A stretch of 64,000 nucleotides of DNA from Anopheles merus (lineage: Eukaryota; Arthropoda; Insecta; Diptera; Culicidae). Positions 1 to 12,839 of the stretch are shown here, piece by piece. Each line of letters opens with the position of its first letter. Positions within the stretch are counted from its first letter, which is position 1. Made by a program: the position numbers and the translations under genes. The stretch spans positions 4,708,565 through 4,772,564 of the forward strand of contig NC_054081.1 in NCBI RefSeq assembly GCF_017562075.2. The letters are read 5' to 3'. The notes below the pieces were generated by a model. It was not told where the DNA came from, made no database searches, and was given only the letters and a program-made list of their open reading frames with translations.

Positions 1-1307
1 CTGACGCTTGAAGAACACACACACACACACACGCACGCAGGGTAATGACAACAACACACAGCGCAAACAATCTTTCGGTTTCGAGCGTTCCCCGGGGGTC
101 CCTGTTCGATTACGAGCGACCGACTGCAGCCGGTCAAACCGAACGGACCACACGTCGCGGCTGTGTGTTGCGTTTTTTTTTTCCCGAATTTTCCCCCAAA
201 ACGAGCAGGTGGAAAACTGTCGGCTCACCCCAATTTTTACGCTGCAGCGTTAGAAACACACATGCACACGCACACTAGGCAACCTTCAAGAGCAGGTTGT
301 CTTTCGGGCCCAAAACTTCAAACATTGTGTGTGTGTGTGTGTTTTTCCACTTTCTTTTTCCACCCGCACCAAGTCGCTCGCGCGCGCCCTCTCTCTCTCG
401 CTCTCTCTTCGTTTGCTTCCACTCACAGTGGATTCTTTGCTAGCGCCTGCGCCATCTCTTTCTCGCCGCCAGCCGTGTGTGATGCGTGCCGCACAGCCCT
501 TTCGTTTCGGCTGCGTAAAGCGGTTGCATAAATAGACTCGGCGACTTTTCAAATGTATGCGGGGGGGGGGGAGGGAGTGAAGGTGGTGAACTTACTAGCC
601 AAGAAAAAACTGACACACTTACACACACACACACACGCACAGTCACGCGCACAGATCACACAGGGTAAAACACGGGAAAACTCAACTCGCTGCTGCTGCT
701 GCTGCGTTGCAACGGGACCGCACGCCGTGTCCCTTTGCGCAAAAATGCGCCCGAAAAACCACTCGGTTCTTATGCGGCGGGCTTTTCGCATCGGCCCACC
801 CACCGTACCCTGCCCGTCGCGGGACCCGCGCTCGATTTCATAATCACATCAGGGTCGACGGTTGCCGTTCGGCTCTCTCTCTCTATCTCTCTCTCTTTGC
901 GGCTCCGGCTTTGCCAGGAAAATCGCTCACCACGCGCGCGTTTTTTCGGCACTCTCTCGCGTGCGCTCTTTCCCACTTTTTTGATGTTCTCTTTGTCTCT
1001 CTCGCTCTCACAATGTTAGGCAAACGTCTCACTGTTCTTTTGGGTTGGTTTCTTACCCACTTTTTAGCGCTGCTGTTGAGTTTGCTCTTGTTTTTCCCAT
1101 TTTTCTCGTCCTTTCGTGCCCCGGTGCTTACGTCACACGGACGGCTTTGATTTGCTGCTCTACACTCTCCGAGCGCCGTGCGCTCTCACTCTCTCTCTCT
1201 CTCTCTCTTTCGACGAGGAAAGATTGGAATTTCTTTTCACCTTTCCCTATCAATACCTACCGTTGTTTCGAAATGCATCCCTTCAGGGTGAGTGCGTTGG
1301 GTTGTGC

Positions 1308-1359
<52 letters not shown>

Positions 1360-1600
1360 TATGAAACCAATCGAAAGGATGACATACACAAGGAGCATAC
1401 ACGGTAAGCGTGCATGTGGTGTGGCGAGTGAGCGAGCACGAGAGAATATTCGACGATAGAAAGGAGAAAGGATGAGATAAATACAAAGCACGGGCCGCTT
1501 GAGAAGCACGTGCACGAGGAATGTTTCGATTTCGAGCTTACGGAACGAACAACGGGAATAAAGAGGCCAACAAAGACGTCTCACATTGTTTAATTAGGTT
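1..1600. other. Non-coding, microsatellite-rich stretch
   Basis: No convincing coding exon is seen. The stretch has many CA/GT and CT/AG tracts (around 15-35, 329-343, 620-640, 1191-1210) and a pure AG run at 1310-1357. Every open frame here is low-complexity and made of these repeats. It could be intron or 5' flank of a gene outside the window. Confidence 0.6.
1310..1357. repeat. (AG)n microsatellite
   Basis: An uninterrupted AG dinucleotide run of about 48 bases. Similar runs occur across the window (19611-19653, 53732-53768, 63701-63789), which shows that dinucleotide expansion is a general property of this DNA. Confidence 0.9.
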
Positions 1601-4600
1601 TTTTTGTACCTTTTCTATTTTTTGTTCATTTCACATTTAAAAAATATTTTTAAAATTGCCATTAGTTTCGAAAAAAAAAACCTTATTTTTGCACACAAAT
1701 TATCTTTTTGTTTCGCTCTTGCTCCCACAATCGTTGTACGATGTTTACAGACTTTAACAAAATTGTTAATAATTTATTAATTTTTCCTTTCCGGCGAATG
1801 GTTTCAGCCGCACTGTGCGAGTGAGTTTCGAATTCAATTCAACACTTGCACGCTACTGTTCGGTGCTTGCACGCAAGCTGCTTGACAGCGTTCGAAGGGT
1901 GGTGCAATTTTACCAAACCAGATAAAAAAAAACATTTTCGCTTTTTGTTAAAAGCTTTCGAAAAAAATGTACAGAAATGTATTTTTTTACCATTTACCGT
2001 GTACTTTTGCAAGCGAAATTTGTGATCTGAGCTGCCTCTAATTGTGCTCGTATGTAAATAGCTGTTGACGTACTCGTAAATGTAACCATGCAGCATTGTT
2101 GTGGCAAAAGTGAAGGTACTAATAGAGCTGTCGTGAATTAGCTTTGAATAAAATTTTGGTGTTTTTTGGTGGAGATTTTGTTTCCCAAAACCCAAATTCT
2201 GATTAATTATATATAAACTACCATCTTGCGCATGACAAAATTTAGCGTAAGAAGCCAGCCAAAGGACCAGCCGAACGAGCAAATTTCGCAAAGGTTGTAT
2301 GCAACTTGCTGTCGTGTGCCGCTGTACAGTTTGTTTGCAAGATTTGCTCCAGAGAAGCGTTTTGTTTTGTACATTTAATCACAGAATTTAAATATCCAAT
2401 CTGAAGTGAATTGTGCTTCTGTTTTAATTGTGCTTTGTAAGGGAAAAAATGTGCGAATAGCCTGTATCTTTATTCTACGTAAATTTTTGCGCTGACTCAA
2501 ATAGAAAAAATAGCCCGTTACATAGAAAAATAGCCCGTTACTGTACAGTAGCGTCCCCCTGTTGGCAACTCCCATGACACAAACCGCAACAACACACACC
2601 GCAACAAAGTGTAACGGCGTGACCGGACCGATCGAAATACGATCGTTATGAAAACAAAATGCCAACTGAAAAATAACGCCTGCCTAGGGTATGTTGCAAG
2701 AGGCGAATGAGGCCAATCGGCTCTATAAAAATAAACAAAAAAAAATTAGTATGTTGCGATATGAAGTATCGACAACTATGCCAAACGTTCTCTGTCGATC
2801 TTATCCCAAACGTTTTAAGCGGAAAAGCGTAACGAAAAAAAGTTCTCGACGTTACATTCAAGAAGCGTTACGTATCGAATAAAACTCCCCAAGTTGGGCT
2901 TTGCCTGTATTTGTGTCATCCACGCTACCAATCGATGACATGTTACCGAACAAAAAAACACATTGTTTGAAATAGTTTTGAAAAAGTAAAAAAAAAAATG
3001 TTGTTAGCTCCTTCACAGTTTGTGATTTTAAGAAATGGTTGGAAAACTGTTGTTCACTTTGTTTTGCTGTGTTTAAACTCAAATTTATCAGCCATTCAAA
3101 AGAGACAACTGTTAAATTAAATCATTTCATTTGCATCAGGTTGCAAACTTTGTTACAAAGGATGTTTCCACGCTATATCGATCACTCACAGGCGAAAATA
3201 ACCCATTCATACACATTGCATGCAAATACAGTGCAGCGAGCAAAGCGAAGCAGATGGAATAAATCAGATAGGAGCAGCCCGAACGCTGCACGGCCAAACC
3301 TGTGAAGCGGTTCAAATAAATAAGAATCAATGAGATTGAAGCAATTGATTAGAAGATTCGCAAAAGGTTTTCTTCGGTCTTTCGTTGCCTCAGCATCTTG
3401 ATGTTCAGAGCTGGAGAACGAGTGATCTCAGATAAACTAATGTTTGACAATTTAGTGCCTCTTTTCAACACAGCTGTTTTGTTTACGTTTCCAGTGACGT
3501 CCCCATATCATGTATACAATCATTGTATGCTTGAACAATCCATGGTCTAATTATCTCATGATACTTAAGGCGGCGCTCTAGCAGCAATCGAACACGACCT
3601 CCGTAACGAACAAACCCATAGTCATATCGAGGTGCACAGTCAGACACAAACAAACAAACAAACAAGACAACGCTCGAGTCGAACATGTCAGATGATTCTG
3701 TCAGTGATGTTCGATACCCGCCTGCGCTGTGAGTACCTTGGCTGTCAAACGCTTCACGGCTACAGTAAATAGAATTCCATTCGAGACATTTTCAAGTTTG
3801 TTTACGTAGTTTGTCTCTTTTTCTTCTTAAAATTGCTTGCATAATATTTAAAATAGCTATCAATAATCATTGTAATGCTTCACAATCAATTATAACATCA
3901 AATATACATTTTTGCAACGTATTAAACTATTGCGTGCACATAATGCATGTGTATGCACTGTATGTGTTTTCGCATAGACGTTTGTTTACATTTTTCAATA
4001 TTAAATTTGAATGGTTTTTATGTTATCATTGATGTGAATAAATAGTAAATTATTTGTTAAATCTTCCCCCTCCAGATGGATATTCGTTTGAACTATGAAA
4101 ATCTATCATTTTCGAGATGAAAAGATAGGCGTATTGCAGTGCATCATGACAGGTCTATAAGACATCGAACAGCTGACAGGGCACCTATCGAACAGAGTCG
4201 TGTTTGTTTGTCTCGTTCGATTGGTCCCAGAGCGTCGCATAAGCAATAGCATTGCCAGCGAACGACGACTACAACAAGCATGTAGGTCAGAATGCTGCTT
4301 GGGTTTGAGACCCGCAAGCGTTACGCGTAACGCCGACGTAACGCAGAGCGCTGTTGATGTTCACCCGACAGTTTTTGGAACTACTTCTGGTGGAATCTCT
4401 TTAGGATATTCCCTTCATAGGCTATTTTAACAGTGATTTAGACGGTCAAGAATTTGTTTGAGATCATGAAGGATGTTTGATGACTGAATAGCGCTAATTT
4501 AAGATTTAGGATCCCCAAAACCAGGAACTAATTGAAGTTTTCCATAAAATGGCTATATTGAGATGTAGGTTTAAGTCAGCAGTGTGCAGTTCAAAGAAGC

Positions 4601-4960
4601 ACGATAACAAGCCATATCTTCGAGGTACATGAGCACCGTGCGAATCTATGTAGAAGCAGCAGTACCCTCAGTGTACGGGCTCGGTCTTGAAGGTGTTTGA
4701 GGAAGATGTTCCCAATGTCATCAAAGCCTCGAGCTTGTATACTCCGGTCCTTTGAAACAGTGATAGGTGCTTCGGGTGTTAAACCTGAGACCCGAGAGAC
4801 CTAAGCGATGTGTCTCAGCGGATTGGGCAGCAGTAGAAAGAGAGGGAGAGATCTTCAAGAAGTAATCTTCTCTGGAGGTGTTTATGATAGATAATAGAAG
4901 AGTTTTAAACTGATAATCGTTGATAATCTGAACCTGCATATAGTAGAGCACACTGCACAA
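1600..4960. other. AT-rich intergenic DNA, no gene seen
   Basis: The stretch is AT-rich with frequent A and T homopolymers, and its open frames are short and without recognisable domains. A short direct duplication (AAAAATAGCCCGTTAC twice) is at about 2504-2541. I see no tRNA, splice-linked exon pair or mobile-element ends that I can support. Confidence 0.55.
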
Positions 4961-7900
4961 CGAGAATGTCGGTTAGTGGATCGGCCTGTTGGGTCTGTGA
5001 GAACGAGCAGGGTCTCGTACACTACCCTGGAATCGGCTTACGCGGTCTATGCCGCCTGCAGTTGCTGGAAAGTGCTGGAGTTGCCAGGGAGCGCTGTGTC
5101 AGTCGGTCTGTGCTACAGCGAATCGTTAGTGGCGCCCAACGAAACACGGGGGGGAGGAGCGGGTGTGTTAAGTTTTGCACGAAGGAACGGTGGAACTAGT
5201 TTGTGTGTGATTTTTTCTTACACTACCCAGCCCCTCCACCTCACACCGAACGGTGTGCCGCGCTTCTGTCCCATATGCGCGGCCTTTTTGTGTGGCCTTT
5301 TGCCACCCTGTGTCACAGTCCCTATCCCTCCCACCTTCCCATGCCTCATACGCTCTGCTCGGCCCGGTCGGGCCCTGTCCCCACCCCGCGCGTTCAGTCG
5401 GCTGTGCGCAACGAGCTCGGCCGGCGGTTCGCGGGCACGAAATTCCACGAACCGCGCTCAGTACGTATCGGCCGGTCGCGACGACGAGATAAAGAGTAGC
5501 CAAGTAGCGCCCCCGCCCCGAAGGAGTCAGCCAGTGCAGAAGAGCGCGGATTAGCGGCGCGTGGTTTTTCGGAACCAGCCCTCCCTCCCCTAGGCGGTAC
5601 AAAACGAACGGTGTGGGTGGGTGGTGGACTGGGATCCAAAGGGATTCTGCATTCAGGGATGCCCTAGGGAGCGCTCGGGTTTTTTTGTTCGATTTTGTTT
5701 CGCGATAAAGTCCCTTAAACCTCCCATTTCCCCCTCTTCCTCCAAGTGTTTCTCCCAGTCGCTGCATGCTTGCGTGCACGTGCGAGATGTGATTGTGCGG
5801 GCGCGCACACAACAAATTTGTGCAATCGGAGGCGAATGCTAATTGGCCTTCTCCAATCAGTGCGTTTGCTGTTCGGAGTGTGGAGGCGGCAGCAGACAAC
5901 AGTTGCCAGCTCGTGATGGCGCAGTGATTGCAGCATTTGACAGGTTGAGCAGTGCTTAGAATCTCCCGGGCAACAGCAACAACAAAAAAAACTACACCAC
6001 CATTAACCCGGGACCTCTGTGGGCATCCGGGGGGAAAAAGGGTTCAGAAATGTTGAGCGCTTTCCTTACCGCGCTGGTAACGCGTTTCGCTCGATCGGTA
6101 TGACGTAAGAGCCAGTTCAGTTCCGTCACATTTTACGTCACTCGCGGGTCGATCCTTCCGATCGGCCGAGCGGCCGCAAGCAAAGACTCTACAGCGACCC
6201 AGAGAAAGACTCTAGGCGACGAACCCGCCCGCCCGGCACGAAGGCCGGTTTGCAGCGAAACGTGTACGCCTGTGTGTGTGTGCGAAGCGAATATTTCTAA
6301 CACTTTTTCCCCCGCCGCATTTCCCATCCCTTCTCCCACCCCCGCCCCGCCCTCCCTCGCTCTCCTTCCTGGCGGGTCGGCAAAATTTCCAGTGCCCAGC
6401 TCTAGCGCGCAGCAGTGACGACAGCCGGACGGACCGATGTGATCTGGAGGCGCAGCGTTCCAGCCAGTGCCAGCGTGCGAGCGAACAAACAATTCGTGGT
6501 GGTTGTTGTTGTGCGAAAATTTCGCGCAATGAGCGGCTGTCAACTGCGCCGTGTGTGTCGCAGCCGAACCAGCCGCCACTAAGCGAGGGTGTAGTGTATA
6601 AGTGTTTGTGTGTTTGTGTGTGTGTGTGTGTGTATAAAAAAACCGCCTCGTAAAAAGGGCACATTGACGGCAGACAGGACCCGGGACCCGGGGGTTTTGC
6701 GTTCCCGCAGCAATCAAACAGCTCCTCCCCCGCAGTAGTGGTGTAGCGGTAGTAGACAGCAGCAGCAGCAGCAATTGGAGCTGGTGCAGCAGCAGACAGC
6801 GAACCGCTCTTCTATCAACAACAACAGCGCTCGGTGGATTAGCACGATCAACAAGGGTTAGTACACATTGACATTGGGCGCACATTAGCATAAGCACCCA
6901 CGCGCACGCGGCCCAAGCGACTACAAAAAAAGGCTAACAAAAACTCCCTTAGTGTATAGGTGTGTTTTTGTGCTTGTTGTTGCTGTCCTCTCTGCCTCTG
7001 TGTCTTATAATTAGGTTTCAGCAATCGAAAAGCCAATGCTCCGAACGCACGCACCACCACGGGCGGGCGCTGGAGAAAGCGGAGCAGCGCTGAAGGACGC
7101 AATCTATATATCTACACGCGTCGCGCGACCGGGTAGTAGTAGTAGCAGTGGTAGAGATGACAGACAACGCCGCCGCCGCCGCCGCCGGGTCGCTTGCACA
7201 TTGCATAATAACTCGTATCTGTTTTATATTCTCTCACTCTCGCGCGCTGCGCAACGTTCGTGCGCATTCCTGCCTGGCATTATTTTTTTTCCTTCCTCTC
7301 TTGTTGCGTCGCTTGCTGCAATCCTCACAAATCCTTACACACGAATTCCTCCCGCTTGTTTCGGGGACTCCTTTCCTTTTTTTCTCCCCCCCCTCCCTCT
7401 CTCTCCGCCGCACACGCTTTCGCCCACGTTTGCTGCATCTTTGGCTGGTTGCCGCGCGCGGTGTTGCACCTTCTCCGCCGATGGATTCGCTTTCGTTCGA
7501 TTTATTTCGCGGTTTTATTTTTGCGCTACTCGGCTGTCTTTTGCGCTCTCTCTCTCTCTCTCGCTGTGTCTTTCTTCTTCTGCGCGTCAAACCCTTTGGC
7601 TGCGCTTTTTTGTTTTGGCTCCCTTGTTGCGGCGTCTGTGGCCAGGGTTTCGCCGTGTTTTTTTTTTGTTTCTTCCTTTTCATTGACCGCGAGCGCAGCA
7701 GCGAAAAATTATATCATCGCATGTCCCACACACACACACACACACACGCTCAAACAGCACGACGTACGATGTGCTTGTGCGGCGCGAATGGAGAAAGCGC
7801 AAACCAGCGCCACAGCGGAACGGCCTGGAAGGGCCAACGAGCGCCAAAAGGGTTGCGGATGGCGAGGGAAGGGAGTGGTTTGTGTGCGGCCGAATGGAGC

Positions 7901-9060
7901 GGAAAATGAAACGGTTTATGCTGCCCACTAGGCGCATACGTTTCACTTTCGCTCTCGATTTTGTATTTCTTTTTTTTTAATTTTTTGAAGTCAGCCAACA
8001 GCAACACAAACAGAACGGGGCGAGCGAGCTAGCGAGCGAGGCAAAACGGGACCCTAACCTCAAAACAGCCTTCGAAACCGAAACGGCGTCGTGTCTCCCT
8101 CCCCCCTGCTGCCCCAACCTGCCCTCATTCGTGGCGGCGGTTGAAAACGATGGTGGAATTATGAATCGAGGCTGATGTCTTCTGCGTGACCGCGTATCGA
8201 TCGATCCACACCCTTCGAGCGGCACTGACCAATCGGGTGCGGCCCCACCCCCTTCCCCCCCTGAAATCTGAACAGCCCAAACCGATCGGCGAGGTTCTTG
8301 CACGCTCGGTGGCACCGCATTCGCCCCCGCACAAAGCCTGCCCCCTCGGTGGCAGAGTGAAAGAGTTTGCGTTCGTACAACGCTTTCGCTCGAAGTTTGT
8401 GTCTGTGGCCCGTTGCAACAGCAGCTGCAACTGCGCTTGTGTGTGCACCAGCTTGCAACAACAATGTTTGTGTGTGTGTGTGTGTATGTGTGTGTGTTTT
8501 TTCGCTAAAACATATGGTTGCATGTGGGTGCAACTGTGAACTGCGCCGGTTCTATCTCTGTAATTGCCGCAACGGATGGCAACGGCTGGAATTTCAAAAT
8601 AGCGACACACATACATAAACACACAGTCACACACACACACACAGATACCGTCGGGCGTTGGTGAGGCATGGAAAGTGTACACCCTCGGGCTTAAAAATCG
8701 TGCTGCATCTGAGAAAATTGGAGTATCACAAAGTCATGCCGCGCCGTGCGTCTTGACGAGAGGGAGGTTGAAGCTCGCAGTAACTCCCATCCCCCTCTTC
8801 TGCACACTCTAAAAACGCAAGCTACAACCACCTCACTTGCCTGAAGCAGGAGGAGTCTGAAAGGGCGGCAGTGGGTGGGCAAATTTCGAAAACCGCAGCA
8901 AAACCACAGCCAACAGCAGCAGTAAATAAAGCGTAGGAAAGCGTTTCAGTAGGGCTGCCAGCGTCCGGCTTGCCACGCCAGCTGTTTGCTGTGTCGCACC
9001 TGCCCGCCCGCCCCAACCCTTAAATATCAATGTGGCTTGCCAGCCGCACGGCTGCCGCTA
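4960..9060. other. GC-rich, promoter-like non-coding region
   Basis: The base composition shifts abruptly to GC-rich with CA, CT, CAG and GCC tracts (for example CAG repeats near 6758-6775 and GCC repeats near 7170-7187). Open frames are repeat-driven and overlap on both strands without codon bias or recognisable domains. In insects such stretches often surround promoters and 5' non-coding exons of long developmental or neuronal genes. That reading is inference only. Confidence 0.4.
6420..6856 (+). other. Candidate 5' non-coding exon
   Basis: The stretch before a good splice donor (AAGG followed by GTTAGT at 6857) is rich in CAG/CAA repeats and short start codons, and has TATA-like words near 6596 and 6632. 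This resembles long insect 5' untranslated exons. No downstream coding exon can be tied to it inside the window, so neither the gene nor even its existence is certain. Confidence 0.2.
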
Positions 9061-9104
9061 AAGTTTACGCAGTGGCCTTTTAATTAATCACTGTCGCTCG
9101 GGAG

Positions 9105-9121
9105 GCGGGTTCGTCGCTTGC
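9105..9121 (+). promoter_or_regulatory. Recurrent motif GCGGGTTCGTCGCTTGC, copy 1
   Basis: An exact match to a 17-base word that recurs at 18151, 56495, 56836 (core only) and 58606, always in this orientation. It lies at the edge of the GC-rich region, just after an AT-rich TTAATTAATCA word. The flanks share nothing with those of the other copies, so it behaves like a binding motif rather than a piece of a longer repeat. Function unknown. Confidence 0.45.
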
Positions 9122-9563
9122 CGAGGAAGGGAGTTCTTTGATGGGGGTGGAAACACTTGAACCTGTGACCAGCTGGGCTGGCTGGCGACTTTGGGACATT
9201 TGCTACTTTTAGGTACAATGTTCCCTTGGTTTTGAATTGCTTGAAGATGTCACCAGACTTGCAAGAATAACATCTTTTTTAGATAAAGAGGCTCAATTCA
9301 CTTATCAGAAGTTATCCGGTAGTCATAGTCAATACATGACACTTAAAGAGCTCATTAATAGCGATGGATGAAGTCGTCCATTAGTTCAAGAATAGTCTAG
9401 ATCCCAACGGACAGGCAAATGAGGGCGCCAGACCGTGTTTGGACACCCCTCCAGCAGATCGAGACCGCCTAGACAAATTTGCAATGACTCTGGAACTGTG
9501 TCTAGATGAAATTCTGAATTGTAAGTCGTACTGAAGACTACATTACTGAAGAATTCTCCCAAG

Positions 9564-9852
9564 AATCTACCAACAGGTACATCATTTGCTCATACGTTTC
9601 TAGTCACTTAGGGTTGGTAGCAGACTTAAGTACTACCTTGCTCCCTAGACCTTAGAGACATTGAAAGACGTCTCCAATATGCAATGAACCAACCATAGAA
9701 CACTCCGCAAACAGGTATGTCTGCCAAGAATCTACCAACAATACGTTTCTAGTAGCTCAGGTTTTGCAGCACACCACTAAACACTATCGGAATGCTCTAC
9801 CTTACAGCCTGAACCTTGGAGACATCGGAAGACATCTCCAATATACAATCAC
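9564..9852. repeat. Diverged tandem duplication of about 160 bp
   Basis: Positions about 9564-9690 and 9726-9852 align well. Both carry AATCTACCAACA, then ATACGTTTCTAGTA or a close variant, then a stretch ending in GACATCTCCAATAT or GACGTCTCCAATAT. No coding potential. It is probably the remnant of a larger local array. Confidence 0.55.
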
Positions 9853-9859
9853 CCAAGCA

Positions 9860-10800
9860 GTTAATCCTCCCCAACCGGTCTGGGAGGTTGTCAGGGCTTT
9901 GTGCAAACAATTCGCTTCACAGCATCTTGCTTTCCTGAAGATGCTTTTAATATGTCCAAAGCCACGGCTAGAGCTAGCAACAATTTGTAAGAACCCGAGA
10001 TTACATCTCGGATGTAACCTGCTTCTTTCTCCAGCGAGTAGTCGCCTGTGGATGGCACAGGCCTTCCAGTAAAGAATGCAATCCATCAGGCAGTGTCTCT
10101 TTGCACCAACTCGTCGAGATTTGTAGCACGCGTCCGCGGCGAGTTCACTCGATGAAACTTCTTAAACCGGCTTCGGAATGAAAGGCACGTCTGTTAGCAG
10201 GAAATGTCCCGATGCAAAACGGTATCTTGCCTTCCGGGAGGTGTGCCATAAGTCGTCCAGCAATCCAGCAACGACGACCCGCTCCAACAGGTTTAATGCA
10301 TTCCGCATCATGTCTCTGTTGTCCACTATCATGGTTGTTGGGATTTTCTAGAGCTGCTAGAGGGATTGTATTACGCTATAGCTTATCCAGTGATTGTCTT
10401 TTTTGTCATTCAAAAGTGTGGAGAACTTCATCTACTGTTTACAAATATTCAACAAACAATGTTTGAGTCAACACTATTCCAGATCTAATATTCTACCCTT
10501 TTGCTATGTCCGATGTCGTCCAGCAAATGTTGTATGCACCAAGCAGGACCAAGCATTGGAGAAGGCAGCGAACAAAACCCTTGCCAATAGGTTGTCGCCG
10601 TCATGTAATCGTGTTGGCTTGGGCAAACCTCTTGCTTCTCCGGTTTCTGTTTCTGCTTTTGATGGGGAATAAATTCTGAAATCACCATCGAAACAGGGAT
10701 TAAGCTGTGCAAGCTAACAGAAATTAGGTTTTTTGTAGGATTTCTTCCAAACACACGTCAGACTCTAAGCAACATCAGGAAAAAACCACAAAATCACCCC
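9860..10800. other. No gene seen
   Basis: Mixed-composition DNA with only short open frames lacking recognisable domains. I see no clear splice-linked exons, tRNA or transposon ends. Confidence 0.5.
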
Positions 10801-12760
10801 AAGTAGTCGAAGAATTCACACCTTCACTCTGCGTGAAGGGTTAATTAGGTGTTGCTGGTGCTGTTTTCTCACCCTCCCAGTGCTTGTGTCAGAGCGCAAC
10901 AGGAGGAGAGAAAAAATTGGGTTTTGTAGCTGTTTTTTTTTTTTATTAGCACAGCAATGGTTGCAATAATAATAATAAAAAAAAAACAGAAACCAGTAAA
11001 ACACTCGACAAGAACAATCTTTTCGCTCTGCTTCCCCCTTTCTGCCCGCTGTCCCCGCACACTGGGTGATCTGCATGGGAGCTGGCGGGCTGACTGATTT
11101 TCGCTGCCCGCAACAATTGTGGGAAAAAAGTGCAACTGCAGCCCACCACCCCACAAAGCCTCCACACACACACACGTACAAACACCCCACAGGCTGCAAC
11201 GGTATTGTTTGCCAACCAGTGTGTGTGTGTGTATGTGTGTGTGTGTGTGTGTGTTGATATGGGCCTGCCCTGTCTCTCCGTAATGGGCTACAGCAACACA
11301 TTCCAGCAACAACGACAGCTCCCGAGTCTCCAAGTGCCACTGCAAGGTGTGTGTGTGTGTGTGTGTACATGAGGGAGGCGCATTGGGGTGGGTTACAATT
11401 AGTGGGTTCGTAAGCGAGGCGAGTGGCCAGGGGAAAACGGAGGGTGCGCAAGCGGGCATTTGGCATTCACATTTAGCAACCATTCTCGTTCGAGGTTGCG
11501 AGGCTTTAAAAAAAAAACCTACTTGTGCGGTTGTGCAGTGCGCCTTTAGCTTAAAAAGGGTGGTTGGGTGTGTTCCATTTCCCCCCCCCCTCGCCCCCTC
11601 CTCACCCGACCACAAACGCTCGCCCTACACTATCTCTTTCTGGCCTTTCCTTCACATTCCTGCACTGCGAGCGAGCGAGCGGTGTTGTGTGTGAGAGAGT
11701 TTGCTCTCTTTTCCCGATCGAAATGGTTCAGCGCCGTTCGTTCGGTGTAGCGGCGTCGTATCCAGCGTATCGTACGGCGGTGTGGGTGACGGCGGGGCCT
11801 TTGGCCTTCTCCGTTTGGCTGGCTGGTAAGGCGGTGAGCGGCCGGCCCAACCCTGTTTGCCAAGCGTCTTATGTCCCGCCAGGTACCAGTGGCTTAGGTG
11901 TGGCGCGTTGGCGAGGCTGTTCGGCCCGCGTGCACGAAAGCGAAGGGTGGGGCGGATCGAAGGGACGGTCCTGCATCCCAGCATCCTGCCCGCTCCGGCT
12001 CCGGCGCTGTGCTTCCGCACGCGCTGGCAAGGCGCGGCCCTGTGTTCGAGCGAAACTTGCGGTGGAAAAATACCGTTCCACCCCGAAAAACGCAAACGAA
12101 GAACACAAACAAAAACAAAAAAAAACAGATCACTCTCGCTCGAACAAGGGGAGGGGACAGTACAGAAAAAGAACCTTGATCTGGCTGTCGGTTCGCGGGT
12201 CCCCGCAGCCGCCTAGAACCGGCCCAGGGCAGGGCGCTACGATCGGTACCGTTCACCGCGGCGAAAAGAATGCGCCCCGAACAAGGGTGTGACGAAATAA
12301 TTGGATCAAGTTGTCGCTGTGTTGTCCGTCCGGCTCTCCGGGTCCTGCACACCGTTTGGGGCTGCTGATAGGCCTTCAGCTTTCGTGCCACCGACTCGTG
12401 ACACAGCGAACGGTACAGTGCCAGCCGTTCAGCCTTCGAAAATACGGCGCGCGCGCGCTCGCGCGGGCCTTTGCCTGATTACGCAAATTGGATGTGAGTA
12501 CGAAAGGAAGAAGAAGAAGAGGAAGAAAAAGGTGAAGAAAAAAAGGCCGAAAAGATTCTGCTGCAGCTTGTTGAAGTCGAAGTCGAGCGCGGTTGATTGC
12601 AAGCGCACGGAGCGAACCTGTGCGACCCGGTCAGAACGCAAGCTACTATTTTGCAGCCCGCTCGCGGGTGTATTATTTGCGGAGGCGACTTGCCGAGGGC
12701 CCGTTACCCCCGTTGGATGCTGGCAGTCTAGGAAGTAATTAGGGGAAGGGGGACATCGCG
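10800..12760. other. GC-rich, CA-repeat-rich non-coding region
   Basis: The stretch carries (CA)n/(GT)n runs at about 11218-11253 and 11347-11366 and CpG-rich DNA from 11680 to 12700. An ATG at 11723 opens a short frame that runs into a good donor (CTGGCTG followed by GTAAGG at about 11826), so a first exon here is possible. No partner exon was found and the 34-residue product is not recognisable. A promoter or 5' exon region is the more cautious reading. Confidence 0.35.
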
Positions 12761-12839
12761 TGCAATCGAACGATTCTATTGCTTAATTCTTCATCCTTGA
12801 ACATCCAGTGCACGCTAACATGACAGCTTGGGTTGCAGG

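Noticed and set aside
11564..12292. 242-codon + strand open frame in GC-rich DNA
   Set aside because: Composition-driven, overlapping frames on both strands and no domain. Only the possible donor at 11826 was kept as a weak hint of a first exon.
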